DNA of 64,000 nucleotides from Neptunomonas qingdaonensis (GTDB lineage: Bacteria; Pseudomonadota; Gammaproteobacteria; Pseudomonadales; Balneatricaceae), in the NCBI RefSeq assembly GCF_900113275.1, contig NZ_FOOU01000013.1:62001-126000 (forward strand). The letters run 5' to 3'. Of the stretch, positions 25,360-33,849 are shown piece by piece; within the stretch, counting starts at the first letter, position 1, and the number at the start of each line of letters is the position of its first letter. The position numbers and the translations under genes are program-made. The notes under the pieces are model-generated. The model searched no databases, was not told the origin of the DNA, and saw nothing but the letters and a program-made list of their open reading frames with translations.

Positions 25360-26052
25360 TTAATCGAGTGCTTTTAGCCGTTCGAAACTTTTAATGGTTA
25401 CATCTCTGCCGCCCACTGTCACGACTTCTTCTTTAATTAGTTCTCGTAAAATGCGCGACAGGGTTTCTGGCTGCATCGCTAACCTAGCGGCTATCAGCTG
25501 TTTGGCGACAGGGAGATGAACAACCTGATTATTAACAGGGTTTTCTCCTGCAAGACCAATGAGATAACGACATGCTCTGTGGCGTGCATTTTTTAATGTC
25601 AGCGTTTCTATTTCATTCAGGCGGGTGTGCAAACGCCGTGACAAAGTGCCGAGAATTTTAAAACAGCTTTGCGGCGATGATTCTAAAATTTGCAGGTATA
25701 AACTGCTGTTAAAGCTAACAACCGTCGATTTTTCCAGAGACTCAGCGTTCACCGGATAACAACTGAGCTCCTCCATAAACATGATCGCTTCAGCCATAGA
25801 GTGTCCTTCCTCGACCACTTCTATAACCTTCTCCTGACCATCCTTCGAGAACCTGAATAATTTAACGCTGCCAGATACCACGATATAAAAACGATCTGCT
25901 TTTTCGCCTTGTGAAAAAAGCTTCTCATGCGCCCCTAGATCAATGGGGCGCGCACGCTCAAACAACTGCGCTAATGCATCATCATTTAATGATGAGAACA
26001 ATGGATGCACTCGCACCCGGTCCAGCACGTTGACTCGTATTATCGGATTCAT
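25360..26052 (-). CDS. dnr: Crp/Fnr-family regulator, Dnr type
   Basis: The protein has an N-terminal cyclic-nucleotide-type sensor domain (about 12-125; GEKADRFYIVVSGSVKLFRF) and a C-terminal HTH (LPVAKQLIAARLAMQPETLSRILREL). It lacks the N-terminal Cys cluster of FNR/ANR and follows Pseudomonas DNR along its length (DGQEKVIEV, AEAIMFMEELSCYPV, LHTRLNEIETLTLKNA). DNR senses nitric oxide through haem and activates denitrification promoters at FNR-like boxes. Boxes of that kind lie upstream of narG, narK1/narX and the third nitrate transporter in this window. It sits inside the moa operon, eight bases after moaA. Confidence 0.88.
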   Translation of the reverse strand: MNPIIRVNVLDRVRVHPLFSSLNDDALAQLFERARPIDLGAHEKLFSQGEKADRFYIVVSGSVKLFRFSKDGQEKVIEVVEEGHSMAEAIMFMEELSCYPVNAESLEKSTVVSFNSSLYLQILESSPQSCFKILGTLSRRLHTRLNEIETLTLKNARHRACRYLIGLAGENPVNNQVVHLPVAKQLIAARLAMQPETLSRILRELIKEEVVTVGGRDVTIKSFERLKALD

Positions 26053-26060
26053 TGTTAATG

Positions 26061-27065
26061 CTAGCCTCCCGTCATATTCATAAACCGCACAACCTGCGGT
26101 TGGTCATCCTGATAAAAAGTATGTTCTTTGGGTTTGTATTGCATCGCATCAATAATGGTTTGCTTCAAACGCTCGGTATCCCCCGGATAGCGACGTACTA
26201 CCGCACGCAGATCGACGGCATTCTCGCGTCCCAGGCAAAGCAATAACTGCCCCTCTACGGTTAAACGAATGCGATTACAGCTATCACAAAAATTATGACT
26301 GTGTGGCGAGATAAATCCTACGCGGGTATCACTATCCTGCATACGATAATACCGCGAAGGACCGCCGGTTTTCTCGGCAGAGGCTTGTAAAACATGCTGT
26401 TTCTGTATGCGCTCAAGCACTTCATCGCTGGAGCAAAAAGCTTCCTGACGATCATGAGAGCTGACCACACCCAAAGGCATCTCTTCAATAAAGCTGATAT
26501 CGATGTTCAGATCACGGGCGAACTCGACCAGATCGACCACCTCATCATCATTACGACCTTTCAGGACAACGGCGTTCAGCTTGATTCGCTCAAACCCAGC
26601 CGCTGCAGCCGCACGAATACCGCCCAGAACCTGATCTAGCTTTTCACGACGGGTTAACGCGGCAAAACGTAATGGCTTTAAAGAATCCAGACTGATATTG
26701 AGTCGTTTAATACCCGCTTTTTGTAAAGCATCTGCATAACGCACCAACTGAGAGCCGTTAGTTGTCATAGTTACTTCATCTAACCCGGGTAAAGCCGCAA
26801 GCTTTTCCACCAGAGAAACAATGTCATGACGTACCAGTGGCTCACCACCCGTAAGGCGGATTTTTTTCACACCTAACTCACTAAACGCCTGGCCGATTGA
26901 CGCCAGTTCTTCCAACGATAAGACTTGATCGCGGGGAAGAAATTTCACATCTTCTGACATGCAATAAACACAGCGAAAATCACAACGGTCGGTAACAGAC
27001 ATCCGCAGATACTCAATACGCCGTCCGAAGCCATCCATTAATTCTGTGGTAGTCGTACTGCTCAT
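26061..27065 (-). CDS. moaA: GTP 3',8-cyclase MoaA
   Basis: MoaA, a radical-SAM enzyme, converts GTP to 3',8-cyclo-7,8-dihydro-GTP, the first step of molybdopterin synthesis. The N-terminal SAM cluster is C28-x3-C32-x2-C35 ([10 protein letters not shown]). The C-terminal cluster, which binds GTP, is [11 protein letters not shown] plus a Cys 13 residues later (LLLCLG). The end MNMTGG contains the C-terminal Gly-Gly needed for activity. AGGA lies six bases before the ATG. It heads the operon moaA-dnr-moaB-moeA-CBS-lysR. Confidence 0.96.
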   Translation of the reverse strand: MSSTTTTELMDGFGRRIEYLRMSVTDRCDFRCVYCMSEDVKFLPRDQVLSLEELASIGQAFSELGVKKIRLTGGEPLVRHDIVSLVEKLAALPGLDEVTMTTNGSQLVRYADALQKAGIKRLNISLDSLKPLRFAALTRREKLDQVLGGIRAAAAAGFERIKLNAVVLKGRNDDEVVDLVEFARDLNIDISFIEEMPLGVVSSHDRQEAFCSSDEVLERIQKQHVLQASAEKTGGPSRYYRMQDSDTRVGFISPHSHNFCDSCNRIRLTVEGQLLLCLGRENAVDLRAVVRRYPGDTERLKQTIIDAMQYKPKEHTFYQDDQPQVVRFMNMTGG

Positions 27066-27494
27066 ATTTGTCCTGCCAGTGATAGCGCGAATGACTGCAC
27101 TTGCTTTGATGACACAAGCACTTTTCGATTTGTTTTATTATGCAGCGGCGTGCAACCCTGAAATATACCTAACAGGTGGTAACTCAGCGGATTAAAAGAG
27201 ATACAAGAAGAATGGAAACGACAATATCCGGTTCCGGCCTCAACCACGGTTACCGGGCAACACTATAAACTGCGAACTCAACTTCCCGCTGCTTTTTTCC
27301 TCCTGAAGAAAAAAAAGCTTCGCGTAATAACGAATACTTTTCAATTCAATACACAACCGAAGATCATCCATTATTTCAACAAAGCTACCAAAAGTTGTAA
27401 TTGGGGGACTCGTACACCATTTTTATCCAACCGGCTATTGACTTAACATCCAAATACATACCAAATAACTACACAATAAAAAAGGAGTAAAAAC
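27066..27494. other. Divergent intergenic region between moaA and the usp gene
   Basis: These 429 bases hold promoters for both sides. An AT-rich inverted repeat (GCTTTTTT at 27291-27298, AAAAAAGC at 27311-27318) is present. I looked for an FNR box and for the Moco riboswitch known upstream of some moaA genes and found no convincing match. AAAGGAG at 27480-27486 is the usp ribosome site. Confidence 0.5.
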
Positions 27495-27932
27495 ATGACA
27501 ACAAAATTAATTGTCGGTTTAGATGGTGCGGAGCCAGGAGAACGGGCTCTCGATCATGCTAAACACTTATCAAAACTCATTGGTGATTGCACAATCGAAC
27601 TCGTGTATATCATTGAGTGGTCTCCATACAGTTTCCAAACCCCCGAAGAAAACGCTATGCGCCATAAGCGCAACGAGCAAGAAACAAAAACTGCAACAGA
27701 ACGTGTGATATCCCCCGCATTGGCTACATTAAAAGCTGAAGGCTTCAAAGCAAACGGACGTGTATTACATGGCGATGCTGCAGAGCTACTAAACAAAGTA
27801 GCCACCAAAGAGAAAGCTCAGCAAATTATTGTAGCTCGATCGAAGGAAAGTGGCTTTGCAGCAAAACTGTTTGGTAGTGTCACTGCAAAACTTGTAATGA
27901 GTGCCGGTGTTCCCGTTACCGTCGTAAACTGA
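27495..27932 (+). CDS. Universal stress protein (UspA family)
   Basis: A 145-residue single Usp domain. It starts with the strand [20 protein letters not shown] and ends [25 protein letters not shown], then AGVPVTVV. The ATP-binding pattern G-x2-G-x9-G-S/T is seen only partly ([18 protein letters not shown]), so nucleotide binding is uncertain. A strong ribosome site precedes it. The agcS gene follows after eight bases, so they are one operon. In pseudomonads some usp genes are induced by low oxygen under ANR, but no ANR box was found here. Confidence 0.92.
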   Translation: MTTKLIVGLDGAEPGERALDHAKHLSKLIGDCTIELVYIIEWSPYSFQTPEENAMRHKRNEQETKTATERVISPALATLKAEGFKANGRVLHGDAAELLNKVATKEKAQQIIVARSKESGFAAKLFGSVTAKLVMSAGVPVTVVN

Positions 27933-27940
27933 GGTTTATT

Positions 27941-29491
27941 ATGCAAAATAAACAAATGGTAAGTTGCGCGATAATATCTATTATTTCGTTTTTTCATAGT
28001 TCCGCCGCGTTTGCCGAAGGAAGTATAGATGAAACGGTAAATGAAATATTTGCATCAGCAACAGGTTGGTTCGTCAATCTGATTTTTGCACCACTACCCG
28101 GCACCAGCTTTCCATGGATCGTTCTATGGTTGGTGACAGGCGCCACCGTTTTTACAATCTACTTCGGATTTATTCAATTCCGTGCGATCCGACATTCTAT
28201 TGACCTGGTTAAGGGTGATTATTCTGACCCTGACGATGCGGGTGAAGTATCCCACTTCCAGGCACTGGCTACTGCGCTATCCGGTACCGTCGGTTTAGGT
28301 AACATTGCAGGTGTTGCCGTAGCTGTCAGCATTGGTGGCCCGGGGGCTACTTTCTGGATGGTTCTGGCCGGCTTAATGGGCATGGCGTCTAAATTTACCG
28401 AATGTACACTGGGTGTGAAGTACCGCAATGAATATGCTGATGGAACAGTATCCGGCGGCCCTATGTATTACATCTCGAAAGGCTTCAAGGAGCGCGGTGT
28501 CCCTGGCGGAAGATTCCTTGCAGGCTTATTTGCAGTATTTTGTATCCTTGGTGCGCTCGGCGGCGGCAATATGTTCCAGGCGAATCAGGCGCATGCTCAG
28601 ATCAGTAGTATTGTGGGTGATTATCCGGGCTGGATCACCGGTATTATTTTTGCGCTTGTCGTGTTTGCAGTGATTGTCGGTGGTATTAAATCCATCGCGA
28701 GTGTCACTGAAAAAATAGTGCCAATAATGGGTGTTTTGTATGTATCAGCAGCATTAATCATTATTCTGATGAATGCTGATAAAGTTGGCTGGGCTTTTGA
28801 GCAAATTTTCCTCGGTGCTTTCACTGGATTAGGTGTTGCCGGAGGGTTTGTTGGGGCACTGATTCAAGGCTTTAAACGCGCCGCATTTTCCAATGAGGCT
28901 GGCGTGGGTTCCGCCGCTATTGCCCATTCGGCCGTACGTACCAAAGAGCCGATTACAGAGGGATTAGTTTCTCTGCTTGAGCCATTTATTGATACGGTTG
29001 TGATCTGTACTATGACGGCTCTGGTCATCATTATTACAGGCCAGTTAACCTCAGATCCAGCTACCGGATTGTATCTCGTTGGAGAGAGTGGTCGCATTAT
29101 CACAGCAGATGGTTCATCCGGCGTTGCGTTGACATCGGCAGCATTCTCATCAGCCATCAGCTGGTTCCCTTATGTGCTTGCTGTCGCTGTTGTAATGTTC
29201 GCCTTCTCAACCATGATTAGCTGGTCTTACTATGGTTTAAAAGCCTGGACTTACCTGTTTGGTGAGGGTAAAACGACAGAATTAGTATTTAAACTAATGT
29301 TCTGTGTTTTCGTGGTGATTGGTGCAGCAGCCAATCTTGGCCCTGTCATCGACTTCTCTGATGCTGCCATTTTTGCCATGGCAGTTGCCAATATCATCGG
29401 ACTTTACTTCTTAATGCCAATCGTTAAGAAAGAATTGAATTCATACATGTCACGCTTGAAATCAGGTGAAATCAAAAAATTCAACGACTAG
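27941..29491 (+). CDS. Sodium:alanine/glycine symporter (AGCS family)
   Basis: AGCS proteins import small neutral amino acids with Na+. The 516-residue protein has a signal-like N-terminus ending SSAAFAEG, then about ten to eleven TM helices. Family signatures are [55 protein letters not shown] and [20 protein letters not shown]. It is second in an operon with the usp gene and ends in a strong terminator. The exact substrate (alanine, glycine or D-alanine) cannot be told. Confidence 0.95.
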   Translation: MQNKQMVSCAIISIISFFHSSAAFAEGSIDETVNEIFASATGWFVNLIFAPLPGTSFPWIVLWLVTGATVFTIYFGFIQFRAIRHSIDLVKGDYSDPDDAGEVSHFQALATALSGTVGLGNIAGVAVAVSIGGPGATFWMVLAGLMGMASKFTECTLGVKYRNEYADGTVSGGPMYYISKGFKERGVPGGRFLAGLFAVFCILGALGGGNMFQANQAHAQISSIVGDYPGWITGIIFALVVFAVIVGGIKSIASVTEKIVPIMGVLYVSAALIIILMNADKVGWAFEQIFLGAFTGLGVAGGFVGALIQGFKRAAFSNEAGVGSAAIAHSAVRTKEPITEGLVSLLEPFIDTVVICTMTALVIIITGQLTSDPATGLYLVGESGRIITADGSSGVALTSAAFSSAISWFPYVLAVAVVMFAFSTMISWSYYGLKAWTYLFGEGKTTELVFKLMFCVFVVIGAAANLGPVIDFSDAAIFAMAVANIIGLYFLMPIVKKELNSYMSRLKSGEIKKFND

Positions 29492-29503
29492 TCAGTAAAA
29501 TGC

Positions 29504-29537
29504 AAAATGCCACCTTCGTACGAAGGTGGCATTTTTT
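29504..29537 (+). terminator. Terminator of the usp-agcS operon
   Basis: Perfect arms AAAATGCCACCTTCG and CGAAGGTGGCATTTT around TA, with a T-run. A close relative lies at 30852-30882 beyond the P450 gene. Confidence 0.9.
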
Positions 29538-29618
29538 ACAAATCTTTGCGCTAACTCATTATTAACTATTTATTCATAGCGTAAACGTTAGCCATATCTT
29601 CCTGTTCGAACAGCCTGT

Positions 29619-30761
29619 CTAGGTTAATACGATCGGCAGCTTATGAAACCCACCCACCGGAGCCACTTCCCGCTCTGCTTGTTGATCAGGTGCTAATTCA
29701 ACAGCCTGCACCCCAACTATCAGTGCCTGCAACGCGATACGCAACTCTAAAGTGGCCAGCAGTCGACCCGGGCAGACGTGTTTTCCTATCCCGTAGACAA
29801 GGTTTTTTGCCGCATTTTCTTTAGCGTCGAATTTATTTTTTTCGAAAACGGCCTCATCACGATTAGCTGAAGTCCAGTTAAGTTTAACCATTGCGCCGCT
29901 CGGAATATCCTGATCGCCGATTCGCACGGGACAGGTAGTGATGCGCCGATTAGAAACGAAAGGATCATCGAGGCGTAACACTTCATCGATGAAAGCGTCT
30001 ACTTCGCAGTCTCCGGACTCTCGAAGTTGCTCTATCAACCGCGGATTTTCGGCAATATGTGCTAATATAACGCCGATACACAGAGCGATAGAATTCAAGT
30101 CCCCGCCTGTCCAATTACGCAGGATGGACACCAATTCAGCATCGGTTAGCAGCCGGCCGTATATCTCTTCTTTGCATAACCGCGTAGTCACGTCATCTGG
30201 TGCGTTGCCTGCTAGCGCTCGTCGAGGCTGAACAACCGAGCGAATAATTTCGTCAAACTGTTCTGCAACATTGGCCATCCGGGCACGGTCTCCGGAGCGC
30301 GTAGCTGAATGGTTCCGGGCCATCCACGCCAGGAGCCGAGGCTCTAACTCAGCAGGCCACCCCAACCATTCACACTGAGCTCGCACGGCGAATACAGCGC
30401 CGATGTCACTCACAGCATCCAGCACCTTGCCTCTGGGCAATTGTGCTACCAGATCAGTCGCAATGCGCGTAAAGACGGGAATGAACGGTTCCAATGCGTC
30501 AGGGCTCAAATGCCGTTCGATAATTTCTCGGTAATGTGTGTGCTCGTCACCATCCAATCCGTTAGGCACCTGGAGATAGTGAGAAACATTACTGGAAAAC
30601 CGTTCATGGTCCAGAGCGGCAGCAACCACATCGGCATGCCTGAGCAACACCCATTCGCCCGATTCGTTCTTTACTACCGGATGTTGAGGACGCAATTCAT
30701 CGGTGTAAGCACGCAAGTCACGGCCTACGGCGGATAGATCTTCTGGCATGTGGTCGGTCAT
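29619..30761 (-). CDS. Cytochrome P450
   Basis: The protein is a soluble bacterial P450 of 380 residues. The haem loop is VYGIGKHVCPGRLL with Cys330 as thiolate ligand. The K-helix E-x-x-R is DEVLRLD, and the I-helix reads GGDLNSI where many P450s have AGxDT, so the acid/alcohol pair is modified. AGGAG precedes the ATG. No ferredoxin or reductase gene is near, so partners must lie elsewhere. It is bounded on both sides by similar terminator hairpins, and its bases look more GC-rich than the surroundings, which suggests horizontal gain. The substrate is unknown. Confidence 0.95.
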   Translation of the reverse strand: MTDHMPEDLSAVGRDLRAYTDELRPQHPVVKNESGEWVLLRHADVVAAALDHERFSSNVSHYLQVPNGLDGDEHTHYREIIERHLSPDALEPFIPVFTRIATDLVAQLPRGKVLDAVSDIGAVFAVRAQCEWLGWPAELEPRLLAWMARNHSATRSGDRARMANVAEQFDEIIRSVVQPRRALAGNAPDDVTTRLCKEEIYGRLLTDAELVSILRNWTGGDLNSIALCIGVILAHIAENPRLIEQLRESGDCEVDAFIDEVLRLDDPFVSNRRITTCPVRIGDQDIPSGAMVKLNWTSANRDEAVFEKNKFDAKENAAKNLVYGIGKHVCPGRLLATLELRIALQALIVGVQAVELAPDQQAEREVAPVGGFHKLPIVLT

Positions 30762-30851
30762 ATTGGCTCCTTTACCATCAAAGCCTACTCTCCAGGCTAG
30801 GATTGCCTAAGTTGTTGAAATCTCGCATCTGTAAGGTCTGTCTCTAACAGC

Positions 30852-30882
30852 AAAATGCCACTTCTCATGGAGGTGGCATTTT
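30852..30882. terminator. Hairpin resembling the agcS terminator
   Basis: Outer arms AAAATGCCAC and GTGGCATTTT match those of 29504-29537; the inner part differs (TTCTCATGGAG). It lies 19 bases after the carbonic anhydrase stop (minus strand) and upstream of the P450 gene, and could end the nar operon. Confidence 0.7.
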
Positions 30883-30900
30883 CACGACTCATATAACTCG

Positions 30901-31527
30901 TCAAGTATTCATACAGTAAATTTCAGGAATATCCTCCAACCCACTGATATCAACATTGAGTTCCTTGATAATGCCGTCTTCGATGCTGTATATCCAGCCA
31001 TGAACTGTCAGTTCATGACCATGTTTCCAGGCTCTTTGAACGACTTTGCTATGACAAATATTAGTGACTTGTTTTTGTACGCTCAATTCACATAAGCGGT
31101 CTACCCGCTGATCTTCATCAGCCTCAGCATTCAATATGTCCCGGTATTCAAAACCAATATCTTTCAAGTGACGCAACCAGTTATCGATCAATCCCAAATC
31201 CTGATTACCCAGCGCCGCTTTCACACCACCACAACCATAGTGCCCACAAACAATAATGTGCTTCACTTTTAAGACTTCAACGGCGTAATGCAGTACCGCC
31301 ATGCAGTTCAGGTCGGTGTGAAGAACCAAGTTAGCAATATTGCGATGTACGAACAGCTCGCCCGGCAACATACCAACGATCTCATTCGCCGGAACACGAC
31401 TATCAGAACAACCGATCCACAAATATTCCGGCTTTTGTTGTTCCGACAGTTCTTTAAAAAAGCCCGGGCACTGTATTTCCATAAAGCGTGCCCATTGCTT
31501 ATTGTTTTCCAGCAAATCACTCAGCAT
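30901..31527 (-). CDS. can: Beta-class carbonic anhydrase
   Basis: This enzyme interconverts CO2 and bicarbonate. Zinc ligands C40, H96 and C99 are visible in LWIGCSDSRVP and VCGHYGCGGVKAA, with the catalytic Asp-Arg pair D42/R44. The length of 208 residues matches the Can/CynT group. It lies 12 bases after the parvulin gene, at the end of the narGHJI unit on the same strand, so it is likely read through from it. This is an unusual place for a carbonic anhydrase. Confidence 0.94.
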   Translation of the reverse strand: MLSDLLENNKQWARFMEIQCPGFFKELSEQQKPEYLWIGCSDSRVPANEIVGMLPGELFVHRNIANLVLHTDLNCMAVLHYAVEVLKVKHIIVCGHYGCGGVKAALGNQDLGLIDNWLRHLKDIGFEYRDILNAEADEDQRVDRLCELSVQKQVTNICHSKVVQRAWKHGHELTVHGWIYSIEDGIIKELNVDISGLEDIPEIYCMNT

Positions 31528-31539
31528 CTGTTGTACTCA

Positions 31540-32361
31540 TTATTGCATTAAGGGTGAATCTGCGCTCTGGATGTCCACGCCCTCAATAGAAGCCTGCCCA
31601 GCCAGCAATGAGATATACTGATTGATACCGCGACGATACACCTGATCTTTCAGGTAAGTTGCGATACGATCTGCCACCATATGGTATAATAACGGTTTGC
31701 CTTCGACACGTTTATCAAGACGTACGATATGATATCCGTAGCGGCTTTCAACCGGGTGCAGGGCCAAGCCCTCTTCCATCTTAAATACCTGTCGCTCAAA
31801 TTCCGCGACAGTTTGCCCTTTATCCAACTGGCCTAACTCACCGTTGACCTCTTTAGATGGGCAATCTGAATACTGTTTTGCCAGATCAGCAAAACGCTCT
31901 GGGTTTTTCACTAATTCAGCAATCAGAGTCTCAGCCTGCTGAGCAGCGAATTCACGCGCGTGCTGGTCTTGTGGGTCTGCACCTAACAAAATATGGCTGG
32001 CGGCGACTAATACAGGCGTTGTAAATTTATTCTGGTTGGCAAGAAAATACCGTTCGCACGCTTCATCATCAGGGGTGGGCTGCTGCACTTCCTGAGCGAT
32101 CAGAGTTCTGATTAGCGCTTCTTCCTGAGTTTCACCAGTGAGTATTTCGGCACTCAACTCTAACTCTTTGGCGCGTTGCAACAGTAACTCTTTTACTACT
32201 AAAGCCGAGGCGGCTTTTTGATGAGCGGCCTCTATTGAATCAGCAGCGTGATATTGCATCTCTTGCAAAATCTCGGCTTCTTCAATCGCTTGGCCATTGA
32301 CACTGACAGGTACGAAGTCATCAACAATATCTGACACCGTAATTGAATCGATAAGTTCCAT
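31540..32361 (-). CDS. Parvulin-type peptidyl-prolyl isomerase of the nar operon
   Basis: The 273-residue protein has an N-terminal helical chaperone-like part (about 1-115) and a parvulin PpiC domain (about 125-225) with ASHILLG, FADLAKQYSDCPS, GELGQLDKGQ and YGYHIVRLDKR. NifM-like isomerases of this layout help fold metalloenzymes. A gene of the same type follows narI in Pseudomonas aeruginosa. The start MELIDSI has AGGAG six bases upstream, with no signal peptide, so it is cytosolic and may help NarGH maturation (inference). Confidence 0.88.
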   Translation of the reverse strand: MELIDSITVSDIVDDFVPVSVNGQAIEEAEILQEMQYHAADSIEAAHQKAASALVVKELLLQRAKELELSAEILTGETQEEALIRTLIAQEVQQPTPDDEACERYFLANQNKFTTPVLVAASHILLGADPQDQHAREFAAQQAETLIAELVKNPERFADLAKQYSDCPSKEVNGELGQLDKGQTVAEFERQVFKMEEGLALHPVESRYGYHIVRLDKRVEGKPLLYHMVADRIATYLKDQVYRRGINQYISLLAGQASIEGVDIQSADSPLMQ

Positions 32362-32419
32362 AAGAGTCTCCTGAAAACAGGGGCAGCAAGCCGCCCCCTT
32401 TCGATAGCTTTTGTCCTGA

Positions 32420-33094
32420 TTAACGTTGGCGCACAATCTGGTAACTACGTGCCAGGTACTTCACAGGAGCACTCCAGACGTGTACCAAACGTGTGAACGG
32501 GAACAGTAGGAACACCGTCATACCCAGGAAGATATGCAGCTTATAGATAAAGCTGACACCCACCAGATAATCTGCTGCTCCACCGTTAAAGGTCACAATA
32601 CCCTGCGCCCAGCCAGCCAACAGCAACATAACACTGCCATCCAGATGCCCTAGCGATGCAAAGATAGTGAATAATCCCAGCACAACCTGAACCATTAATA
32701 TAACCAAAATCAATATATCGGCTGCAGTACTGGATGCACGAATACGTGGATTATACAGACGACGCTGAAGTAATAACGCGGCACCAATCAAGCATGCCAC
32801 ACCGGCTATACCGCCAATCACGATAGCGATCACCTGCTTAGTACCTGCAGACATGAAAGGCGCATAAAATGCATGCGGCATTAACAAGCCAACCAAGTGT
32901 CCAAAGAAGATGGTGAGTATTCCCACATGGAACAAGTTACTGGCGCGACGCATACCTGCATTACTCAGCATCTGGCTTGAACCACTTTTCCAGGTATATT
33001 GCTCACGGTCATAGCGCACCCAACTGCCGACCAGAAATACTGAGCCGGCAAGGTATGGGTAGATACCAAAGAGCAAGTCATTTAGATAAGACAT
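32420..33094 (-). CDS. narI: Respiratory nitrate reductase gamma subunit
   Basis: NarI is the membrane dihaem cytochrome b that takes electrons from quinol and anchors NarGH. Five TM helices are visible in 224 residues. Likely haem His ligands are in NLFHVGILTIFFGHLVGL and in YKLHIFLGMTVFLLFPFTRLVH. The start MSYLNDLLFGIYPYLAG matches the family and has GGAG upstream; a longer frame overlapping narJ is rejected. narJ ends 19 bases before it. Confidence 0.96.
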   Translation of the reverse strand: MSYLNDLLFGIYPYLAGSVFLVGSWVRYDREQYTWKSGSSQMLSNAGMRRASNLFHVGILTIFFGHLVGLLMPHAFYAPFMSAGTKQVIAIVIGGIAGVACLIGAALLLQRRLYNPRIRASSTAADILILVILMVQVVLGLFTIFASLGHLDGSVMLLLAGWAQGIVTFNGGAADYLVGVSFIYKLHIFLGMTVFLLFPFTRLVHVWSAPVKYLARSYQIVRQR

Positions 33095-33113
33095 TTTTCT
33101 TCTCCTCGGCCCC

Positions 33114-33848
33114 TCAAGAGCCGGATGGTCCAGTGGGGGTGAACTGTTTAACAGCATCGCTGATATACAACGGCTGCACCTGTTCCAACTCGCGGCGACG
33201 CTGCGTCACTGCATCATTGCCGCAATCCTGAGTTGCGGGTTCAGTAAAGCGAACCATCTCCTCTTCCCACACTTTATCAAGGGCTTCGGGTGTATCGTCG
33301 GCGGCTTCACTAGCAACTTTTGCTTCTAGCTCCTTGCGCTCAACAACGGCACCAGAAATTTCTATCAAGGCAGTACAGAGCAGCGCATAAATACTATTTC
33401 GCTGCGCTAATCGGGTTTCCAGTAGTGCCAGAATATGACTAACATCCGTCAACCACTGTTGCACTTCCTCCATCGGACGCTTAGACAGGTACTCCAAAAA
33501 CAACGGGATATAATCCGGCAGTTCTTTGGCATCAAGCTGGAAGCCGTTATCTTCATAAACAGCCATCAGATCCACCATCGCCTGACCACGGTCACGGGAT
33601 TCACCGTGGACGTGTTCAAACAATAGCAATGACAGTGAGCGACCACGATCAAACAGGCCAACATAATTGTCCTGAGCATCAAGCAGATCCATGCTGCACA
33701 ACTGATCGACAAATTTAATCAGCGGTTCACGCTGCCCGTCGGGCAGCGCTGGGTCGGCGCTGATCTCTTCGATCAGCTCCTGCCTTATACCTAATAGCTC
33801 CTCACTGGGATAATCCAGCAACAAGGAGATCACTTTAAGAGTACGCAT
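33114..33848 (-). CDS. narJ: Nitrate reductase assembly chaperone NarJ
   Basis: NarJ binds apo-NarG so that Moco and the FS0 cluster are inserted before membrane docking; it is not part of the final enzyme. The helical sequence has VISLLLDYPSEEL, LSLLLFEHVHGESRDRGQAMV and ELPDYIPLFLEYLS, all TorD/NarJ-family landmarks. It starts one base after the narH stop, which indicates coupling. Residues after about 175 are acidic and divergent, as is usual. Confidence 0.96.
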   Translation of the reverse strand: MRTLKVISLLLDYPSEELLGIRQELIEEISADPALPDGQREPLIKFVDQLCSMDLLDAQDNYVGLFDRGRSLSLLLFEHVHGESRDRGQAMVDLMAVYEDNGFQLDAKELPDYIPLFLEYLSKRPMEEVQQWLTDVSHILALLETRLAQRNSIYALLCTALIEISGAVVERKELEAKVASEAADDTPEALDKVWEEEMVRFTEPATQDCGNDAVTQRRRELEQVQPLYISDAVKQFTPTGPSGS

Positions 33849-33849
33849 C

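Noticed and set aside
27066-27300. Moco riboswitch upstream of moaA
   Set aside because: I looked for the conserved helices of the known motif and could not match them by eye; a covariance search would be decisive.
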